Source of the DNA: Symbiodinium natans | Taxonomy: Eukaryota > Sar > Dinophyceae > Suessiales > Symbiodiniaceae | NCBI GenBank assembly: GCA_905221605.1 | Contig: CAJNDS010002079.1 | Coordinates: forward strand, 2,622,265-2,642,264 | Direction: 5' to 3' | Length of the DNA: 20,000 nucleotides | Part shown: piece by piece, positions 15,712-20,000 of the stretch | Layout of the letters: each line of letters opens with the position of its first letter | How positions within the stretch are numbered: position 1 is the stretch's first letter | Notes under the pieces: model-generated | Told to the model about the DNA's origin: nothing | What the model saw: the letters and a program-made list of their open reading frames with translations, nothing else | Databases searched by the model: none | Translations under genes and position numbers: made by a program

Positions 15712-16712
15712 GCATTGGCCCAACCCCTGAAGTATTGAACATCTCAGAACCTAAAACCCTGTTTGGGAACCTCAAAATCCACCACCCCTGAACTGTCCAA
15801 CTGTGAAAATGCTGGCCAGCCCTGCTAAACCCTAAATTCCCACCTTCTCAGCATCGGGCGAAATTTCCGAAAGCCACGGCCGCATCGAGGTCGAGGTGTC
15901 GAGCAGGAAAGAGTTTTTGGCGTTTTATTACTTTGGGGCTCCTGCGTCTCAATGACTAGAGACTCATCACGCAAGGATCGACAACAGTAGCTCACGCCTC
16001 ACGCTCACGTTCCCTATTTTGGTCAACACTGCACAATCCGAAACCTTGGAGTTTGGAGCACTTTGGGGCATGAGGCCATTGAGCCGAGATTGTCGGGGCC
16101 GGGCCGAGGTGGTGCAAGGCATAAGTTCCAGACCATCGATCATCGCTGAGCTCACGCAACATCTGCAAAGTCTTGCAGTGCAACAGGCTCATGCATGATT
16201 CGTGTAGCTCAAGGAAGTATCGGAACTCATAGGCTTGGTCCTGTTTCTTGGGGTTCCCGGCTGCATATCCTAGTTCATTTTAGACGAAAACCCGCCATCT
16301 CATGAGACGAGGCTTTCAGTCCCTGCGTACATTTTGATGCCCCCCCCCCCCCCCCCCCCCCCCCCTGTCACAGAAGCAATCACTCTACGGCTTTGCTTCC
16401 TTCTGCATCCTGAATCCTGGACCAGTCAGGATGTGATCAACTCATTGAGATTCCTCTTGCCTTTCGCCCTTGCGCACTCTTGCACTCTAGCCTGTAGCTT
16501 TAAGTTTAAGAGCACAGTTGGAGAATAGCATCCTCACAACTCACAATGGAAGTCTACAGAGCAAAATTCGTATCTGCGCAGTCCGGAAGTGTTTTCAAGC
16601 CTGGCCTGGCCCCCAAAACCAACTGCTCACCAGCCCCACACACTCAAAAACACTTCTTGCAAGTCAAATTTCAGGGCGGAGGCTGCCACAGCCAGTTAAG
16701 CAAGTTAACAAC
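15712..16712. other. No gene recognised
   Basis: Holds a short CCCTAAA fragment near 15826 and the C26 run. A minus frame at 16192-15992 starts MSLLHCKTLQMLRELS and is protein-like, but it has no splice context and a competing frame on the same strand is equally open. Overlapping plus frames at 16518-16758 run into telomere repeats. Confidence 0.4.
16340..16365. repeat. C26 homopolymer
   Basis: Twenty-six uninterrupted C on the plus strand. The length is prone to assembly and sequencing error. Confidence 0.9.
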
Positions 16713-16760
16713 TAAGCCCCAAACCCTAAACCCTTCAACCCTAAACCCTAAACCCTAAAC
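16713..16760. repeat. Telomere-type block, C-rich orientation
   Basis: aaaccctaaaccc units with one ttcaa interruption, ending in three regular CCCTAAA copies. Confidence 0.9.
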
Positions 16761-16884
16761 TTGGCAAGCCCACGCCCAGGTACCAGAACGCTCTCTCCGA
16801 GTACAGGGAGCTGACCCCAGCAGCCATCTCGCGCGGCAAGCAAGCTGCAGCATCCAGTGCTCCTCAGCCACCACCCGCACCTCG
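16761..16884 (+). other. Exon-like open segment between opposed telomeric blocks
   Basis: Between a C-rich block and a G-rich block, the plus strand reads RYQNALSEYRELTPAAISRG then an Ala/Gln/Pro-rich stretch to PAPR. It is preceded by an acceptor-like CACGCCCAG and followed directly by CG-GTTTAGGG, where GT could act as a donor. The minus strand is also open over much of it, so the strand is not certain. Confidence 0.3.
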
Positions 16885-17011
16885 GTTTAGGGTTTAGGGT
16901 TTAGGGTTTAGGGTTTAGGGTTTAGGGTTTAGGGTTCAGGGTTCAGGGTTCAGGGTTCAGGGTTCAGGGTTCAGGGTTTGGGTTTAGGGTTCAGGGTTCA
17001 GGGTTTAGGGG
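16885..17011. repeat. Telomere-type block, G-rich, with TTCAGGG variant run
   Basis: Seven TTTAGGG, then six TTCAGGG, then TTTGGG, TTTAGGG, two TTCAGGG and a final TTTAGGGG. The variants are grouped rather than scattered, so local amplification of a mutated unit is likely. Confidence 0.95.
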
Positions 17012-17069
17012 ACAGTCCTTAACAGGGATTATAGTACGGGGTTACTATACTCCGTATTGAAAGGACTGT
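17012..17069. repeat. 58-bp foldback next to telomeric repeat
   Basis: Perfect 9-base arms acagtcctt and aaggactgt, with an inner imperfect inverted repeat (tacggggt and actccgta). It directly abuts the end of the G-rich block. Confidence 0.65.
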
Positions 17070-17164
17070 TAGAGACAGGGGGTTAATGTCGTGGGGTTCT
17101 TTGGGCGGGGTTTCATCTGTGTCGACACCAAGAGCTCGACTAGAGACGGGGCCGGAGCTGCTGA

Positions 17165-17350
17165 ACCCCAAACTCTAACCCTAAGCCCCAAGCCCCTAAG
17201 CCCTAAACCCCTAAACCCCTAAACCCCCAAACCCCTAAAGCCCTAAACCCCTAAACCCCTAAACCCCTAAAGCCCTAAACCCCTAAACCCCTAAACCCCT
17301 AAACCCCTAAACCCCTAAACCCTAAACCCTAAACCCTAAACCCTAAACCC
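17165..17350. repeat. Telomere-type block, C-rich, with CCCCTAAA and higher-order units
   Basis: Starts degenerate, then alternates CCCCTAAA (8 bases) with GCCCTAAA in a recurring longer pattern, and ends in regular CCCTAAA copies. The higher-order pattern points to unequal exchange or slippage of multi-unit segments. Confidence 0.95.
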
Positions 17351-17425
17351 GAAGCTAGGCACTGCCGGGGCGATGGCCAGCCTCCTTGGTGGAACCTACG
17401 AGGCGTCTGCTAGTGGCTACCAGCG
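17351..17425 (+). other. Exon-like open segment between opposed telomeric blocks
   Basis: The plus strand reads LGTAGAMASLLGGTYEASAS then GYQR, following an AG (cccgaag) at the end of the C-rich block and followed by CG-GTTTTAGGG. Beyond the next block, 17469-17520 continues protein-like (LWSEDAILKPN, then RFVFAVVSSK). The frame join across the block is not clean with the nearest sites; a donor at A-GTGGCT would fit. Confidence 0.3.
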
Positions 17426-17469
17426 GTTTTAGGGTTTAGGGTTTAGGGTTTAGGGTTTAGGGTTTAGGG
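17426..17469. repeat. Telomere-type block, G-rich
   Basis: GTTTTAGGG followed by five TTTAGGG units, ending in GGGC. Confidence 0.9.
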
Positions 17470-17535
17470 CTTTGGAGTGAAGATGCGATTCTCAAGCCTA
17501 ACAGGTTTGTGTTTGCAGTCGTATCTTCCAAGGCT

Positions 17536-17637
17536 CCTTAGCGTCCTAGCGTGTACCGGCTTGTACCCTACCCCATATATGTCTCTGGCCGATCCCCATA
17601 TGCACCCTCCTTCCTGAAGACCTGAAGTACTCCTCAA
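17536..17637 (-). other. Exon-like open segment, minus strand
   Basis: After the AG of GGTTTGAG the minus strand reads EYFRSSGRRVHMGIGQRHIW to a GT (GTACAAG). Telomere-type repeats lie on its 5' side (17641-17668). Short and unsupported except by composition. Confidence 0.2.
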
Positions 17638-17640
17638 ACC

Positions 17641-17956
17641 AACCCTAAGCCCTAAGCCCTAAACCCTTGACCCCCTCTGCCCTGCACCCTGAGCGCTTTA
17701 GTCCTAAACATCCTCACATCGACCCCTCGAGAGTAAACCCTGAACCCTCCAAGCCCCCAAAACCCTACGCCCTAAACCCGAATCCCTAAGCCCTAAACCC
17801 TAAACCCTAAACCCTAAACCCTAAACCTGATAAGCCCTAAGCCCTAAACCCTGTACCCTAAACCTTTCAAGCCCTAAACCCTAAACCATTAGCCCTAAAA
17901 CTTAAACCCTAAACCCTAAACCCTAAACCCTAAACCCCAAACCCCAAACCCTAAAC
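17641..17956. repeat. Telomere-type blocks, C-rich, partly degenerate
   Basis: A short block at 17641-17668 and a long interrupted one from about 17733 to 17956, mixing CCCTAAA, CCCTAAG, CCCCAAA and short insertions (for example ctgataag, catta). Confidence 0.9.
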
Positions 17957-18020
17957 GCTACGGGCGTAGAGCTGATAGAGGAGGGAAGGTGTGTGGCTTT
18001 TCGGCCTGTGATTTGGGGGT

Positions 18021-18047
18021 GGGGGGGGGGGGGGGGGGGGGGGGGGG
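18021..18047. repeat. G27 homopolymer
   Basis: A run of 27 G, preceded by GGGGGT. It immediately precedes a G-rich telomere-type block. Confidence 0.9.
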
Positions 18048-18055
18048 TTGGTGCA

Positions 18056-18187
18056 TTAGGGTTTTGGGTTTTGGGTTTAGTGTTCAGGGTTTAGGGTTCA
18101 GGGTGTTAGGGTTTGGGGTTTGGGGTTTGGGGTTTGGGGTTTGGGGTTTGGGGTTTGGGGTTTGGGGCCTAGGGCTTGCGGTTTAGG
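18056..18187. repeat. Telomere-type block, G-rich, TTTGGGG variant run
   Basis: Mixed TTTAGGG, TTTTGGG and TTCAGGG units, followed by about eight head-to-tail TTTGGGG units. Confidence 0.9.
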
Positions 18188-18309
18188 AACTATATAGGAC
18201 TAGGACTGGAATGCCTGTGTTTCGTTCTTTCTCATCAGTAGATGTTTGGGTTTTGTTTTCCTCTTCCCTCAAAAAGGGCCTGGGGTTGAGGGTTTCGCAA
18301 GACATGCAG

Positions 18310-18417
18310 GACGGGGACCCGCGAGCACCTTGGCAACGTGGTCCACTTCCTGCAGAGAATGCCGCGCAATGGGTTTATCTTTGTCAGGCAGCCCGGCGTG
18401 AATTTGGACCCTCAGCC
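18310..18417 (+). other. Exon-like open segment, strand ambiguous
   Basis: After CATGCAG the plus strand reads REHLGNVVHFLQRMPRNGFI then FVRQPGVNLDP with strongly GC-rich third positions. It runs straight into CCCTAAA repeats. Other frames, including minus ones, are open here too, so strand and reality are uncertain. Confidence 0.25.
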
Positions 18418-18418
18418 C

Positions 18419-18454
18419 CAAGCCCTAAACTCTAAACCCTAAACCCTAAGCCCT
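18419..18454. repeat. Telomere-type block, C-rich
   Basis: About five CCCTAAA/CCCTAAG units. Confidence 0.85.
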
Positions 18455-18473
18455 ATTTCTCTTACTATCCCCG

Positions 18474-18632
18474 AGACAGTCCACTTGTAGTACTCTGAAG
18501 GGACGAGGCACCACAGGCCCTATGTAGTATGGCTTCTGCAGATTCTGGCCCTCTAGGCCACATGTCGTACATGACTGCTTTCGCGGCTCGCTCACTTGAA
18601 GGCGGTAGGGCTGTTTATCCCAGGTGTTTTGC
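18474..18632 (-). other. Exon-like open segment between telomeric blocks
   Basis: After GGTCTAGGGCAG the minus strand reads QNTWDKQPYRLQVSEPRKQS, then a CxxC (CTTC), to FRVLQVDCLGD. It ends at a good donor, GATA then GTAAGAG, after which TTTAGGG repeats follow at once. This is the best-formed exon candidate in the telomeric region. No domain is recognised. Confidence 0.35.
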
Positions 18633-18638
18633 ACTCTG

Positions 18639-18730
18639 CCCTAGACCCTAAACCCTAAACCCTAAACCCTGTACCCTAAACCTTATAAACCCTAGACCCT
18701 ATAAACCCAAAACCCTTTCAACCCAAAACC
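18639..18730. repeat. Telomere-type block, C-rich, decaying
   Basis: Regular CCCTAAA copies passing into ccctataaaccc and aacccaaaacc. Confidence 0.85.
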
Positions 18731-18888
18731 AAATCGCGCTCTCGCGTTTGGAGTGCACAGTGCTTGCTTGACAAAACGCGCCCCTGCTTTGGCGTTGCGC
18801 ACCTTTTCCACTCCACGACTCGTCCTTTGGCGAGCTTGTCGTTCGCTTCAGCACTGCCTGGGATCTAGACTACCAGAACTCCTGTTGT

Positions 18889-19095
18889 ACACACACACAC
18901 AGACATCGATATGCATATGTGTGAGCATACATATGTGTATATATATACATATGTATGAGCATCTATACACATATCAAGAGAGAGAGAGAGGGAGAGACCA
19001 AGAAGAATAAGAACAATAAGAAGAATAATTCAAAGAAGAAGAAGAAGAACGATAATAAGAAGAAGAATGAGAAGAATAAAAAGAAGAAGAAGAGA
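18889..19095. repeat. Compound microsatellite: CA, ATATG, AG, AAG/AAT
   Basis: A CA run at 18889-18902, tatg/catatg repeats to about 18970, an AG run at 18976-18990, then a long purine tract of aag and aat triplets to about 19095. The Lys/Asn-rich frame it creates is not a gene. Confidence 0.9.
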
Positions 19096-19173
19096 CGACT
19101 TTCGTTGCCCTGGACACTGAGGTGCCCCGACAGCAATGACGGAGATGGCCCTGCCCCGCGGGGTGCTCGGACG

Positions 19174-19293
19174 GTTTAGGGGTTTAAGGGTTTAAAAGGT
19201 CTCAGGGTTTAAGGGTTCAAAGTTTCAGGGTTTAGGGGTTTGGGGTGGAGGGTTTGGGGTTTGGGGTGTAGGGTTTGGGGTTTAGGGTTTAGG
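19174..19293. repeat. Telomere-type block, G-rich, degenerate
   Basis: Mixed TTTAGGGG, TTTAAGGG and TTTGGGG units, ending in regular TTTAGGG. It follows CGGACG directly, the third G-rich block that starts CG-GTTTAGGG. Confidence 0.9.
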
Positions 19294-19533
19294 GATGCTT
19301 TGTGCGGATCCTACCAAAACAGCTGAAGGGGCGTTGATCCACTTGTCGTGTTGCGTTCGTTTCTGAGCCTTTCCTAAATTGCCCGTGATGCTTGGGTTTG
19401 CTGGTTTGGTTCGCTGATGGGACGAGCTTCTGTAGTCCCATGGAGCTGCGTCGACCGTTCGTTTACAGCTTGTTCGTTTCATGTGTGGGGTTGTGGTGGA
19501 GAATCGTACATGTTTATGAAGCAATCTACACAT
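19282..19533 (-). other. Open minus-strand segment ending in telomeric repeat
   Basis: An 83-codon frame (for example SSSHQRTKPANPSITGNLGK) with a basic composition. Its stop codon is supplied by the CCCTAAA repeat itself (IPKP then TAA). No splice sites can be fixed. Confidence 0.2.
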
Positions 19534-19563
19534 ACATAGATATTGTTTATTTCCAGATAGAGA

Positions 19564-19587
19564 TCCCTAAACCCTAAACCCTAAACA
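19564..19587. repeat. Telomere-type block, C-rich, short
   Basis: Three CCCTAAA units plus a partial one. Confidence 0.9.
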
Positions 19588-19726
19588 TATGCGCAGACAT
19601 ACCTTTGTGAAGTTGATTGAAGACTAAGAAGCTGCCATGTCTTCAGTTTCCTGAACATGCTCCATCACAACAAGTCCCAAGACCCTCGGGCTTAGGGCTT
19701 ATTCTGGGTTGTGCTGTTGGTTTGAA

Positions 19727-19830
19727 GTTTAGGGTTTAGGGTTTAGGGTTTAGGGTTTAGGGTTTAGGGTTTAGGGTTTAGGGTTTAGGGTTTAGGGTTT
19801 AGGGTTTAGGGTTTAGGGTTTAGGGTTTAG
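19727..19830. repeat. Telomere-type block, 14.7 perfect TTTAGGG units
   Basis: The longest perfect array of the window: fourteen uninterrupted TTTAGGG plus TTTAG, ending in CTTCGGG. The lack of any variant suggests a recent insertion or expansion. Confidence 0.97.
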
Positions 19831-19924
19831 CTTCGGGATAGTTGTTAACTTCCCTTCCTTCCTTATAAGGGAACCCAAAGGGTTTTTGAGCCCAGTTTTG
19901 GTCTACTTGTGGGTTCCTGGGTGG

Positions 19925-19966
19925 TTTTAGGTAGGGTTTAGGGTTTGAGGGTGTGGGTTTGGGGTG
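19925..19966. repeat. Telomere-type block, G-rich, degenerate
   Basis: ttttaggtagggtttaggg followed by variants with TTTGAGGG and TTTGGGG. Confidence 0.75.
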
Positions 19967-20000
19967 TTCTTGGTCTAGATAGGGCACCCCACCTTCGAAC

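Noticed and set aside
15287-15791. Pro/Ala-rich plus-strand ORFs of 110 and 133 codons
   Set aside because: They are generated by the hairpin repeats and show the repeat period rather than protein-like sequence.
15992-16192. Minus-strand ORF of 66 codons
   Set aside because: A second frame on the same strand is equally open and neither has splice context or a recognisable motif.
18955-19179. Lys/Asn-rich plus-strand ORF
   Set aside because: Produced entirely by AAG/AAT and AG microsatellites.
19727-20000. Chromosome end
   Set aside because: The array is followed by more than 100 bases of ordinary sequence, and neighbouring arrays point the other way.

Overview
The window looks like nuclear DNA of a dinoflagellate, most probably a symbiodiniacean or close relative. 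I infer this from four things: every well-supported gene lies on the minus strand (unidirectional gene arrays); introns are short and dense, and several apparently use GC instead of GT donors; the telomere-type repeat is TTTAGGG; and the large gene, by general impression only, belongs to an abundant, unnamed, tryptophan-rich dinoflagellate protein family. No bacterial, organellar, rRNA, tRNA or CRISPR feature was seen.

Left part (about 0.2-8.9 kb). A large split gene occupies about 6667 down to 919 on the minus strand. I read ten exons, and all nine proposed junctions keep the frame. From 6410 down the exons sum to 4008 bases, or 1335 codons plus a stop. Its function is unknown. Two weak acidic exon candidates lie beyond its stop, at 569-440 and 412-242. 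Upstream, and in the same orientation, is a 427-codon gene without visible introns (8746-7463). It has an HMG-box-like N-terminal region and a complete CMGC-like protein kinase domain. A short plus-strand ORF overlaps its 5' end head to head.

Middle (about 9-14 kb). A degenerate TTTGAGGTCA-type repeat (9060-9375) and a short tandem array of hairpin elements (9661-9905) precede a second split minus-strand gene (12952 to about 10834). This gene encodes a basic N-terminus, a long coiled coil spread over three exons, a helical middle and a low-complexity tail. Its function is also unknown.

Right part (14-20 kb). This is repeat-rich DNA. It holds tandem and inverted copies of a hairpin element related to the one at 9.7 kb, long C and G homopolymers, microsatellites, and at least 13 blocks of telomere-type repeat in both orientations separated by 70-450 bp spacers. 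Several spacers read as open, protein-like segments that abut the telomeric repeats at sites that could act as splice sites. Whether telomeric repeats form intron bodies here is the most interesting open question of the window. All strand and exon calls in 15.6-20 kb are weak.
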